Shown: one piece after another, positions 22,501 to 30,237 of the stretch
Layout: every line of letters begins with the position of its first letter
Numbering within the stretch: position 1 is the first letter of the stretch
Origin: Pseudoalteromonas luteoviolacea S2607
Lineage (GTDB): Bacteria; Pseudomonadota; Gammaproteobacteria; Enterobacterales; Alteromonadaceae
DNA: 64,000 bases
Assembly: GCF_001625575.1 (NCBI RefSeq)
Contig: NZ_AUXV01000030.1
Coordinates: 1 to 64,000, forward strand
Reading direction: 5' to 3'
Translations under genes and position numbers: made by a program
Notes under the pieces: generated by a model
The model's input: the letters and a program-made list of their open reading frames with translations, nothing else
Databases searched by the model: none
Told to the model about the DNA's origin: nothing

Positions 22501-25500
22501 ATCAGTACGCAACACCAACGTATTAACGAAGAAGCCGACTAATGGAGCCAATTCAGCTTGATCGCGATTGGCAACCGGCGTTCCGACCACGATATCGTCT
22601 TCGTTAGAATAGCGACCTAACAAAACAGCATAGGCAGCATTGAGCACCATAAACAGCGTAACATCATATTTTCGTGCTAACTCATGCAACCCTTGCTGGA
22701 GCTCTTTACTGATAAATTGACGATGGGTTTGTCCAGCAAAATTCTGGACCGCAGGCCTAGCATGGTCAAGCGGTAAATTATGTACTTCTGGAATATCTTT
22801 TAACTGCGCACGCCAAAACTGATAGTTATGCTCTAACACATCGCCTTTGAGCCAGTTATTTTGCCACCAAGCATAGTCTGTATACTGAATTTCTAACTCA
22901 GCGAGTGGATTTGGTTGCTTGTCGACGTAAGCTTGATACAAGGCGGTAAACTCTTTAATGATAATGCCTTCAGACCAACCATCCACCGCAATATGATGCA
23001 TCGTAACAAGCAGTGCGTGTGCATCATCACTGAATTTCAACAGTTTAACTCGAAGCATGAGGTCACGACTTAGGTCAAAGACCTTATCGGTTTCTGTTTG
23101 CATATGCTGCAAAGTCGCCTGCTTTTGCTGCTCAGCACTCAAGCCTGGGATCTCAACGACCGGTAACGCCACCTCAAAGTCTTCTGAGATCGTTTGTCTT
23201 GCATCGCCAGATACTGTCGTTTGAAAAGTGGTTCTCAGTACATGATGACGTGATACGATGCTCTGGAAAGCATGATTCAATGCATCGATGTCTAGCTTGC
23301 CTGATAACTCAAAGCCGCGACACAAGTTGTACTGTGTACTACCTTGCTCAATTTGATCCAAGAGCCACAAGCGCTGCTGATCAAACGAAATCACCATTGG
23401 CTCATCGCTCGACTGCTGAACTATTTTTGGTATGTGGCTCGCCGCCGATGTATCAATGACATTCGCCAATCCGCGAATAGTTTGCTCGGTAAATAGTGTT
23501 CTAATTGAGATTTCGACGTTCCACTGATTGCGGATCAGCGCAACCAAACGTGCAGCAAGTAGTGAGTGCCCACCCAAGTGGAAAAAGCTACTTGTCACAC
23601 TGATATCCTGTGCATCGATATCCAACAATGCTTGCCACATAAGACTCAATTGTTGCTCTGTGTCTGATTGCGGTGCGACATACACCTCCGGATCACTAAA
23701 CTGTGGCGCAGGCAATGCCTGTCGATCCACTTTGCCATTGGGTGTCAATGGAAGCTCACTGAGCTCAACAATTGCAGCCGGTACCATATAACTGGGTAAA
23801 CACTCTTCCAGGTATGAGCTGAGGTCTTGCGAGACATCACCATGCCCGTCTACCGTTTTAGGAATAACATAAGCAACTAAGTGTGTTGAGTCACCCACAA
23901 AGAACACGTGTGCAATCGCGTCGACCACGTTAGGATGCTGCTTTAATACCGACTCGATTTCCTCAAGTTCAATCCGGTGACCACGTACTTTTACCTGAAG
24001 ATCCGCCCGTCGCATATACTCAAGCGTGCCATCCGCTAACCAACGCACAAGGTCGCCTGTCTTATATAACCTGCCATCCGGTTTGCTAGAAAATGGATCC
24101 ACCACGAATCGTTCAGCCGTCAACTCAGCTTGATTCAGGTATCCTCTGGAAACACCTTCGCCACCTATATACAACTCGCCAAAACACCCGACCGGAACAG
24201 GCTGTAAATGCCTGTCGAGCACGTAACATTGAGTATTCGCTATCGGCGTACCCAAGGAAATTGAGTCATTTACCTCACCGGTTGTTGACCAAACCGTGGT
24301 TTCTGTTGGGCCGTACATGTTCCACAGCATAATGTGTGACATGGATACCAACGCATCTTTCAATTCAACACTTAAAGCCTCCCCTCCACAAAGTGCCTTT
24401 AGAGGCCGTAAAGGTTGCCACCCGTTCTGCACAAGCATTTTCCAGGTTGCAGGCGTGGCCTGCATTGTGGTGACTTCATGCGTTTCCAATAAGGTCGCTA
24501 ACTCGTCCGGTGAAGCAAGCGCTTCTGTTGGAGCAATGACCACTTCACCACCACATGCTAACGGAAGGTATAATTCCAAAACATGAATATCAAAAGATAG
24601 TGACGTGACGGCCAATAATGTATCTTCTGCGCTACAACTAGGTGCTTTTTGCATCGAACTGATAAAGTTCACCGCATTACGATGCTCAACCATCACCCCT
24701 TTAGGTTTACCTGTCGAACCCGATGTATAAATAACGTAAGCAAGATTACTTGCTGTAAGCCCCAGCTGTTCAGTGGGTAGATCCGAGCACGCTTGCTGCG
24801 CTAACACGCTTTGCAATGACGCACTATCAATGCATAGGAGGTGCTCTACCGAGAGTGTTTGCTGATAGGCAGTGGTGGTGATCACATACTTCACCCCCGA
24901 GTCAGCTACCATGTGAGCCAATCGAGCAGTAGGGTAAGTGGGATCCATTGGTAAGTAAGCACCACCAGATTTCATGATTGCCAAAGTCGCAATCAACATC
25001 TCCAATGAACGATCAACACACACACCCACGATCGAGTCTGGCGTCACGCCTTGCTGGACGAGATAATGTGCCAATTGGTTAGCACGCAGGTTCAACTGCT
25101 CGTAAGATAGCTGCTCACCTTGATAAGTAGCCGCAATGGCGTGTGGAGTCGCTATCACCTGCTGCTCAAACATGTGATGCAAACAACTGTCATTTGCAAA
25201 TTCTAACTGGGTGGCATTCCATTCGCGAGTCACTTTCATGGCATCATCGGCATTTAATAAAGGCAACTGACTGATCTGAGTATCTGGCGCCTGAACAATA
25301 GATGTCAGAATGACTTCGAAGTGATGCGCCATGCGCTCAATAGTTTCATGCACAAACAGTTCACTGGCATACTGCCACTCTATGTCTAAACCATCTTCCC
25401 GCTCGTGCAGCACCAACGTAAGATCATACTGGGCAAATGACGTTGCACTGTGAATTTGCTTCGCATCCACGCCGGCGAGTTTTAGAGGTTCAACATGCTG

Positions 25501-28500
25501 GTTGTTCAGGATCAACATCACTTGAAACAGCGGACTGTGGCTTAAATCGCGTTCGGGTTGCAGTGCATCAACCAGCTTGGCAAAAGGTGCCTGTTGGTGC
25601 GCTTGTGCGCGCAGTGTACGCTCTTTGCTTTGCGCAAGTAATTCAACAAAAGTAGGATCCGCTGACAAGTCTGAACGAAACACAAGGTTATTCATAAATA
25701 AGCCAATCAGTGGCGTCAACTCAGATTGCTCTCGATTCGCCACTGGCGAGCCAATGACAATATCTGTTTCACCGGAGTAGCGACCCAAGAAGCTTGCAAA
25801 TGCGGCATTCATCAGCATAAAGAGCGTCGCATCATGTTTTTGAGCCAATTGATGTAGCGTATCTTGTAATACTGGCGACAAGCGTTGGAATACACTCGCG
25901 CCCTTAAAACTTTGTACTGCAGGTCTCGGTTTGTCTAACGCAAGACTATGAACCACAGGTAACTCAGCAAGGTGCTCCGTCCAATAGTCAAGATGCTTGT
26001 CCAAGGCATCATCTTTAAGCTGTGTGCGTTGCCAATGGGCATAATCACCGTATTGAATTGCCAATGGTGACAACGGGTTGTCACCCCCCTGCACATACGC
26101 CCCATACAGTGCATTGAGCTCCTGAGTGAGTACACCTAACGACCAACCATCAGTCGCAATATGGTGTGTTGTGATCAGTAACACATGAGTCTGTGAGTTG
26201 AGCTTTATCAGGGCGGCGCGAAGCATGGTATCTTGTGCAAGGTTAAATACAGTATTGGCTTCAGCAAGTCGTAATTTGGCCACACGCTGCTCTTGCTGTT
26301 CAGGTGCTAGCTCTGTGAGATCTATGACTGGTAAGTCAAATGTCGTCGCCCCTTGTACCTGTTGATAAAGTTCACCTTCACTTTCAAAGTAAGTTGTTCT
26401 TAAGGCCTGATGTCGCTCGATAATTGATGAAAAGGCTTGTTGTAAAAAGGCCGTGTTTAACTCACCATACAGTTTAAATGAGAACGGTAAGTTATATTGG
26501 GCTTGCTCAGACTCGATTTGATTTACCAACCACATACGTTCTTGCGCAAACGATACTGGTATCGCACTTTGTGCTGCTTGTGGCATAATCGTAGACACTT
26601 CTGACGTCTGTGCCGCCTCAATGACCTTCGCCAGTTTACGGATTGTATGATTAGTGAAAAAGTCTCGCATGGTGATGTCAACATGCCACTTTTTTTGGAT
26701 CTGTGAGATTAAGTTTGTCGCCAGTAGTGAATGCCCGCCTAAACTGAGGAAGTTGTCCTCCACGTCAATGCGATCAATCCCAAATACCTCTTGCCATAGT
26801 TCACATAATTCAGCTTCCAGCGTGGTCACTGTACCTAACTTAACGTCAGAGTCAGAAGCCTCACCTGTCATTTTACCATCTATTGCTCGGTACAAAGCAT
26901 CGAGATCTTGTGCCAAATAACGCTTTTTAGATAATGAGCGTTGAATCTTGCCACTTGATGTTCGATTAATACGACCGGCCTTCAAAAACACCACATCAGC
27001 CAGTACAACTTCAAACTGCTCAAAAATAGCACTTTTAATTGTTTCACTTGCCAGCTTGTAGTCAAACGCTTTCATTTCGTGACGATTAATTTCAACCAGC
27101 AAGACGGCATTCCCATTGTACTCAAAAGCCGCAGCCCCATTTTGATTAAGGCCCGGAAAGACCTGATATGCCAGTTTTTCAAAATCTTGAGGGTAGTAGT
27201 TACGGCCTTTAATGATCATGACATCTTTGATACGGCCAGAAATATATAACTCACCTTGATGTATAAAACCGAGATCGCCCGTGCGCAAATAGCAGGCATC
27301 ATCATGCGCTAATTTTGCTCCGAAGCTGGCATTCGTTTTTTCCTCATCATTCCAATAGCCTTGCGCTAAGCTTGGGCCAGCGAACCAAATTTCACCGACT
27401 TCACCCTCTGATAACTCCGTCAACGTGTGCGGTGATACAATTTTCAAATGATGCTCTGGTTGCACATGTCCATGCCCAATCAGAACCTGTTGCTTTTGGT
27501 CAATCGGACAAAGTTTTGCCCTGCCTTGCTGAAGATCGTCACTCGCAAAGGCATTGGCTAGATAAGGTGAGGCATGCGTCCCCCCACAGATAAACACTGT
27601 TGCCTCTGCCATTCCGTACGCTGGGAAAATCGCAGACTCTTTGAAACCAACGCGAGAAAAGCGCTCACAAAAACGCATTAGCGTGTCCGCATCAAGCGGC
27701 TCTGCCGCATTAAAAGCGATACGCCAGCTGGAAAGATCCAATCCAGCCATTTGATGTGGTTTGATACGCTCTAAGCAATGGTCAAATGCAAAATTAGGCG
27801 CCCCACCAATAGTACCTTTATATTCGGTAATGGCTGACAGCCAGGTGATCGGATTTTTGATAAAGCGTATCGGAGACATCAACACCGAGTGCGCACCCAA
27901 GAAAATAGGCAATAACAGCGTATTGACCAAACCTAAATCATGAAATAGCGGCAACCAGTTACAAAACACATCGTCTTCACCGCAATGTGTCGCCTGTTGT
28001 AAGGTTTTTAAATTCGCAATGATATTGCCATGACTTATCACAACCCCTTTTGGAGTGCCTGTAGATCCCGAAGTATATTGTAGAAACGCGACGTCATCTG
28101 CTTTAGGCAAAGCAACCAGACTCTCCGCGCCTTCTCCACACAGCTGCTCAAATCCAAGTACTGATAAAGGCGCAAGTTCACCTTCAATTTGAGATTTTAA
28201 CATCCCATTGGTCAATACTAGATTCGCTTTACAATCGTCTATGACGGTTAACACGCGTCCCGCATGCTTCTTACTTTGCGGCGGATAAAGAGGGACCGCC
28301 ACAACCCCCGCATACAAACACCCTAAGAACGACTGAATATATTCAAGACCGGGAGGAAACAATAAAACAACTCGAGACCCAGGATCACATTGAGTTTTGA
28401 GATATTGCGCGATTGATAGGGCCTTTTGATGCAGTTCACTGAAGCTTATCTGAAAGGTTTCACCGTTATCTTCAATAAAGGTAAAAGCCTCTTCATTCGT

Positions 28501-28545
28501 TTTTGATTGCGCATGAACTGCGAGAAAGTCGTAGATAGTTTCCAT
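13504..28545 (-). CDS. Lipopeptide-initiating NRPS: FAAL-ACP-(C-A-PCP)x4
   Basis: A 5013-residue synthetase that should begin the assembly line. The approximate order is: fatty acyl-AMP ligase (1-575, TSGSTGTPKG); ACP (LGGHS); then four C-A-PCP modules of ~1080 residues; and a terminal acidic tail (AEEDFVEGAI) that may dock to the next NRPS. Hand-read A codes are module 1 DILQLGMVWK (Gly-like), module 2 DAEHEGVISK (not recognised; E239 hints at a basic side chain), module 3 DILQLGMVWK (Gly-like), and module 4 DLIKIANISK (not recognised; an unusual SDLGN core, with K278 as in Asp/Asn codes). The module-2 PCP has GGDS instead of GGHS and is followed by a C domain with D-acceptor-like features but no epimerase. 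There is no thioesterase. The FAAL implies an acylated N-terminus. The ATG at 28545 lies 39 bases after the CmlA-like gene. Confidence 0.95.
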   Translation of the reverse strand: METIYDFLAVHAQSKTNEEAFTFIEDNGETFQISFSELHQKALSIAQYLKTQCDPGSRVVLLFPPGLEYIQSFLGCLYAGVVAVPLYPPQSKKHAGRVLTVIDDCKANLVLTNGMLKSQIEGELAPLSVLGFEQLCGEGAESLVALPKADDVAFLQYTSGSTGTPKGVVISHGNIIANLKTLQQATHCGEDDVFCNWLPLFHDLGLVNTLLLPIFLGAHSVLMSPIRFIKNPITWLSAITEYKGTIGGAPNFAFDHCLERIKPHQMAGLDLSSWRIAFNAAEPLDADTLMRFCERFSRVGFKESAIFPAYGMAEATVFICGGTHASPYLANAFASDDLQQGRAKLCPIDQKQQVLIGHGHVQPEHHLKIVSPHTLTELSEGEVGEIWFAGPSLAQGYWNDEEKTNASFGAKLAHDDACYLRTGDLGFIHQGELYISGRIKDVMIIKGRNYYPQDFEKLAYQVFPGLNQNGAAAFEYNGNAVLLVEINRHEMKAFDYKLASETIKSAIFEQFEVVLADVVFLKAGRINRTSSGKIQRSLSKKRYLAQDLDALYRAIDGKMTGEASDSDVKLGTVTTLEAELCELWQEVFGIDRIDVEDNFLSLGGHSLLATNLISQIQKKWHVDITMRDFFTNHTIRKLAKVIEAAQTSEVSTIMPQAAQSAIPVSFAQERMWLVNQIESEQAQYNLPFSFKLYGELNTAFLQQAFSSIIERHQALRTTYFESEGELYQQVQGATTFDLPVIDLTELAPEQQEQRVAKLRLAEANTVFNLAQDTMLRAALIKLNSQTHVLLITTHHIATDGWSLGVLTQELNALYGAYVQGGDNPLSPLAIQYGDYAHWQRTQLKDDALDKHLDYWTEHLAELPVVHSLALDKPRPAVQSFKGASVFQRLSPVLQDTLHQLAQKHDATLFMLMNAAFASFLGRYSGETDIVIGSPVANREQSELTPLIGLFMNNLVFRSDLSADPTFVELLAQSKERTLRAQAHQQAPFAKLVDALQPERDLSHSPLFQVMLILNNQHVEPLKLAGVDAKQIHSATSFAQYDLTLVLHEREDGLDIEWQYASELFVHETIERMAHHFEVILTSIVQAPDTQISQLPLLNADDAMKVTREWNATQLEFANDSCLHHMFEQQVIATPHAIAATYQGEQLSYEQLNLRANQLAHYLVQQGVTPDSIVGVCVDRSLEMLIATLAIMKSGGAYLPMDPTYPTARLAHMVADSGVKYVITTTAYQQTLSVEHLLCIDSASLQSVLAQQACSDLPTEQLGLTASNLAYVIYTSGSTGKPKGVMVEHRNAVNFISSMQKAPSCSAEDTLLAVTSLSFDIHVLELYLPLACGGEVVIAPTEALASPDELATLLETHEVTTMQATPATWKMLVQNGWQPLRPLKALCGGEALSVELKDALVSMSHIMLWNMYGPTETTVWSTTGEVNDSISLGTPIANTQCYVLDRHLQPVPVGCFGELYIGGEGVSRGYLNQAELTAERFVVDPFSSKPDGRLYKTGDLVRWLADGTLEYMRRADLQVKVRGHRIELEEIESVLKQHPNVVDAIAHVFFVGDSTHLVAYVIPKTVDGHGDVSQDLSSYLEECLPSYMVPAAIVELSELPLTPNGKVDRQALPAPQFSDPEVYVAPQSDTEQQLSLMWQALLDIDAQDISVTSSFFHLGGHSLLAARLVALIRNQWNVEISIRTLFTEQTIRGLANVIDTSAASHIPKIVQQSSDEPMVISFDQQRLWLLDQIEQGSTQYNLCRGFELSGKLDIDALNHAFQSIVSRHHVLRTTFQTTVSGDARQTISEDFEVALPVVEIPGLSAEQQKQATLQHMQTETDKVFDLSRDLMLRVKLLKFSDDAHALLVTMHHIAVDGWSEGIIIKEFTALYQAYVDKQPNPLAELEIQYTDYAWWQNNWLKGDVLEHNYQFWRAQLKDIPEVHNLPLDHARPAVQNFAGQTHRQFISKELQQGLHELARKYDVTLFMVLNAAYAVLLGRYSNEDDIVVGTPVANRDQAELAPLVGFFVNTLVLRTDLSDNPTFDTLLQRSKDYLLGAYEHQQLPFERLVDELQLDRSLSYSPLVQVKLALQNNEVGKFELPELAINSIEQEQAVSKLDLSLDIFEIEETEEQGMLFVWEYATSLFDTATIEQLGQHFEVLLKGIVATPQATIGQLPILTAQESQVMLGSEHNLGEQSAENTCIHELIEVQAARSPNDIAVSFSTGRSAVEQTLTYAELNAAANQVAHYLLEQGVKPDTLVGICVERSLEMMIGQLGILKAGGAYVPIDPSYPQDRIEYILEDSKVEILLTESELLSELPLDDQQVLPLDEEMREALLGDYSEENIDKALHPSGTPLTAENLAYVIYTSGSTGKPKGVLIEHTGIVNLAQDMQSRFGYDKDTCILQYYSFAFDAGAEDWIGALTSGGTLRLISADDLLDLDTLTDVVNKSQVTHLHVPPSVLALLDPTVMPSIKTVEAGGEKYSQELVDKWGAHAQFFNVYGPTETSISSSFKQCHINDTVMSIGQAIPNVQYYVLDKHFAPCPVGVAGELFIAGAGLGRGYINQPELTAEKFITNPFVDGASGRDRLYRTGDLVRWIPGTQTEHSCGELEFLGRIDQQVKIRGFRVELSEIESVLLQHEQLNEVAIIDRDTPKKLVAFFTLSGSEQAHPTQSAEQVIVSLREYLKQSLPDYMVPSAFVRLDQLPLTSNGKVDRKALLDIDVSAQLVTQKYVAPTTEAENKLCEIWQALLKIEQVGITDNFFALGGDSILAIQAVNRATQAGFGLTTRQLFESQTIEKLAAEVNTQTSHDANSDIADADLLLQSDLAPQLREKIATWQAAYPLLTKVYATTGMQQGMLFHSSLDASAYVSQLSVTLTGLLNIGALKRALSSTIARHDVYRTVFTEDFTHQLVLSEAELPFEELDLSLLDNAEQTAQLDALVKQDKAQGFDVTHAPMMRIKLVKLSESKQCLVWSNHHALTDGWSLPLVFKEVMALYVEACEQMTASEDNDGKLLSPSLPTVQPYGSYISWLAQQNHAHARDWWKNTLSSAVGATHVDIEEQAEPQNCGARKQTITLAPQAYTELQRVAKQHQVTMNTVVQAAWAYLLHRYSGEDQVIFGETISGRPAEIVGVEQMVGLFINSLPVLVNIDRNASIGEWLRALNQNSVERAEHGFLPLSEIQTLSPLSKLSERQRNLFDTLVVFENYPVDQEIEKVIADSQLQVADIQNDEQTNYGLTLTVLPENNGQQSQLSFELAYRAERYGDAAINRLLTYFGEILSTISGAQCQTLQDLTETVSYQDTLRLVKSSKVASEFPHNQCIHELFEAQVAAQPEATALIFENVCLTYSALNQRANQLARHLVKQGVTPDSVVGVCVDRSPEMLVSVLAVMKAGGAYLPLDPAYPRARLAHMVADSGVRWVITQKSVAEKLTVDLFSGGLFSAELAQQQTSAIDQVFCIDDEAFAAQLSTLDTANIATQELGLSANNLAYVIYTSGSTGKPKGVMLTHRNATNFLTSMQVKPGLTKQDKLLAVTSLSFDIHVLECYLPLITGAQVVIASSDDVGDPEQLATLIGEHNITTMQATPATWKMLLNNGWDPKQKFKALCGGESLSCALKDALLACQNIELWNMYGPTETAVWSATCKIEERVSLGNAIANTHLYVLDKDKTPVPMGVAGELYIGGEGVARGYLNQPELTATRFVDDPFNDNRGARMYRTGDLVRWVSSDDGLSQQLSYIARADQQVKLRGYRIEPGEIETRLNYHPEIKESVVVARGDEGSKYLVAFYLAKSTTAEQLVELDTQALKSSLRLDLPEYMVPAAYISLSEIPLTANGKVNRQALESMDLNLTSEQSYQAPRNETETALVAIWGEVLDIEVEKIGVDDSFFELGGHSLLATQVISKIRSQFAIELPLKTLFEQETIAGLGAIILASEKSAVPQITAIDRETLNGTLPLSYVQERLWFIDQLDPDSAGYNIPGAVTIKSDAAQTLDVQQVEQALNIIIARHENLRTLYPSVDGKVQQVILAQFNLTLASIDLSHIADRDMRLQEAQKLCQQEASTPFDLGKGPLIRGGLIKLSDVEHILVMNMHHIISDGWSMSVIIKEFRQIMAALEQGQKPELPTLPVQYLDYSVWQRQYMEENGLLDKQLDYWREKLSGVPERLNLATDYPRPKAPNFDGATETFHIDAQLTKALNQLTEAHSTTLYMTLQAAFKALLYRYTGQEDICFGGSIANRQHEETEGLIGMFANTLVYRDQVAGDASFAALLAQVKTTCLEAYAHQDTPFEKIVDLVQPDRTIGISPLFQVMFVLHNVAMELSDNDIQDFPLELNFSRFDLIVHFTETADGLDGMIVYKAALFKQQTIARLVEHFTALCRAIVSEPDADIAQLRYVSDAEQQALLIENNSNPLDYPKDKCIHQLFAEQAAMNPGKVAVTEVSESGTKALTFSELHAQSLALAGYLQLQGVKPDSLVGLCVERSLATMVGLLGILQAGGAYVPMDPSYPTERLTYMLEDSETQVVITQQQFKDKVQSLVGADVQVIVLDEHGGLPAEIIAHSTTQCLDEQVKPDNLAYVIYTSGSTGQPKGVMIEHGMVVDYCYSVVESMDLQRCDTFGAVSTFASDLGNIALYVPMLFSKTLTLFADDYVNNPIELHSYMQNHPIDCMKITPSHFEMFKVSDTQILKVEKVLIFAGEALTKPMVDLVNSLNPDCAVFNNYGPTETTISKISSDVLTAENTHNTTSIALGKPLHNTRVYILDSEGSPAPIGVPGELHIAGDGVARGYLNRPELTQEKFVVDPFAEQGRMYKTGDLARWLDNGDIEYLGRIDTQVKIRGFRIEVDEIESVLGQHEAVANSVVVVQSQENEDGLVNKQLIAFYVPNAPQSTLDSEELKAHLLQTLPEYMVPMAFVALDSVPLLANGKVDRQSLANMNINLASGQVYVAPRNKLDEKLISIWAGILQIEPDTIGINDDFFSLGGHSLLAVLLVSKVKKQLQVQLPLQALFNLKTISGTADYIMENTTLEQQADFLEQGVAEEDFVEGAI

Positions 28546-28584
28546 ACAAGCACCTTAGCTTTTATAATTCTTATTAGTCGTTAT

Positions 28585-30183
28585 TTATTTAAGATTGATG
28601 GTTTTTTTACAGAACATGATCTCTGCAGGAACATTAATATCCTGACATGCAGACAAGAACTTGTTTGATTCAAGTACCTGCCTCGAGTCTTCCTCATGTT
28701 CTAGACCGTTGAAGTATTTGAAGCATGGCTCAAGACCGATGGCATAAACGCACACCTGTTTGGCATTAAATTCTTTAACCATAGGCAACGCCTGATCACA
28801 GTCAGAACCATCTAAGCGCCTTGAGTTTTTAATATTCTTCGGCACCTTTTTGGTGTGCAAAGCACCATACGCCCATGTGTATGGCGCCCCAACGCACTCC
28901 ATGCCAATCGCCAGAACATCCAAATCAGTAAAGAGTTTACCCAATTGTTGATAAAGATTACGATCTGGGTTGGAAGAGTCTGCACCGAAGAAGCACTTTT
29001 TGCCATGTGCTTCAACATACCAAGCTGTTTTGGAACGAATGTTTAAATCGCCATGCTCGCCTAAAAATGGAATGCTGACGATACGACCATCAGGTATGCT
29101 GATCTCATCCAAGTCATCGACTTCAATCACATCAAAGTTCAATTGCTTTAGCATCAGCCTCAGAGACGGATCAACCAAGGTCCCGCCATTGTTTTTGGGC
29201 ACTACAACCTTTTTAGTTTTGTAGCGCAGTTGTAATAGCGTTTCAATATTCGCATGGTCCATGTGGGTGTGCGTCAATAAGATGTAATCGATACTCGCAG
29301 GCAATTCACTATGACCAATCATTTCGTCCGCCTTGTTTGCATCTCTTGAAGCAATGATTGGGTCAACTAATATACAAATATCCTTCGTTTCTACCATAAA
29401 TCCAGCATGGCCGGTGTATCTCAATCGCACGCCTTCCTCAACGGGTTCATGGACCAGTGTCGGCTTTTCGGTGGTAAAGAAGTCGCGGTATGACAAGCCT
29501 CCTGATTGCGAATAATCTTGAAACAGTTCATCCACGCGCTCAGCTGAAATAGGGACTTCTCGCGCCTTAAAGATTTCATCAATGAGCGGGGCATTAAAAT
29601 CTGCGTCGACTTGCATATGACTGTCGTCGGGTAATCGAGGCGTACTCAGCACAAACGGCCGCTCCTCGACCTTAGAGAGCAAGCCAAATGATAGACTTTG
29701 CAACCCAGGCTTATAATATGCACTTCTGTATAGTAGTGGCTCAATAAGGCGGTATGAAGGACGGTGCTCCATATCTAAAAACAACTCAACACACCCTTTT
29801 AACGGTCCAGGGATCTTATCGTAAAGGCCCTCAATCGTTTCACCACTGGTATGATTAAATAGCAGTTCATCTAAATGCTTAACCGCATCAGACAATTCAA
29901 TTAAATCGCCACAATTTTCGTCTAACTCAGTAATTAACGCTTGGATATCTTCAACTTGCTCTTCTGTACAATTTAAAAACTCACCACCCGTTAACACCTT
30001 TTCTTTGGAGGCAAGAATGTGCAGTTTATAGTTTTTCACGAAAGACTGCATAATACGACGGTGCGTATTGACGATATATCTTGAAGCCGTCACAGGAGGT
30101 AGTAGATAGGGCCATGCATACCAGTGATTGATCAACGGTTCAAAGTAAGTATCTTCTCTTAGATAAAGTAATTTATTGTCCAT
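28585..30183 (-). CDS. CmlA-type diiron beta-hydroxylase (metallo-beta-lactamase fold)
   Basis: 532 residues, the length I recall for CmlA of chloramphenicol biosynthesis, which beta-hydroxylates an amino acid held on an NRPS carrier protein. The N-terminal ~240 residues carry the FEPLINHWYAWPYLLPP type of opening seen in that family. The C-terminal half is a metallo-beta-lactamase fold with HTHMDH at 305-310, identical in numbering to the CmlA iron ligands as I recall them. E376, D402 and E429 match CmlA E377, D403 and E430 with a constant one-residue shift. A glutamate in place of the third zinc-binding histidine is what separates the diiron oxygenases from hydrolases. It directly precedes the FAAL-NRPS, so the substrate is probably a residue loaded by one of its four modules. 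A plain hydrolase is much less likely. Confidence 0.87.
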   Translation of the reverse strand: MDNKLLYLREDTYFEPLINHWYAWPYLLPPVTASRYIVNTHRRIMQSFVKNYKLHILASKEKVLTGGEFLNCTEEQVEDIQALITELDENCGDLIELSDAVKHLDELLFNHTSGETIEGLYDKIPGPLKGCVELFLDMEHRPSYRLIEPLLYRSAYYKPGLQSLSFGLLSKVEERPFVLSTPRLPDDSHMQVDADFNAPLIDEIFKAREVPISAERVDELFQDYSQSGGLSYRDFFTTEKPTLVHEPVEEGVRLRYTGHAGFMVETKDICILVDPIIASRDANKADEMIGHSELPASIDYILLTHTHMDHANIETLLQLRYKTKKVVVPKNNGGTLVDPSLRLMLKQLNFDVIEVDDLDEISIPDGRIVSIPFLGEHGDLNIRSKTAWYVEAHGKKCFFGADSSNPDRNLYQQLGKLFTDLDVLAIGMECVGAPYTWAYGALHTKKVPKNIKNSRRLDGSDCDQALPMVKEFNAKQVCVYAIGLEPCFKYFNGLEHEEDSRQVLESNKFLSACQDINVPAEIMFCKKTINLK

Positions 30184-30237
30184 AGTTATAACTCTTAATA
30201 ATCTATTAAACGAACGGCTCGTTATTCAAGTCGAGCG

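Noticed and set aside
28585..30183. Metallo-beta-lactamase conferring resistance
   Set aside because: Length, N-terminal domain and a Glu in place of the third zinc His fit CmlA-type oxygenases instead.
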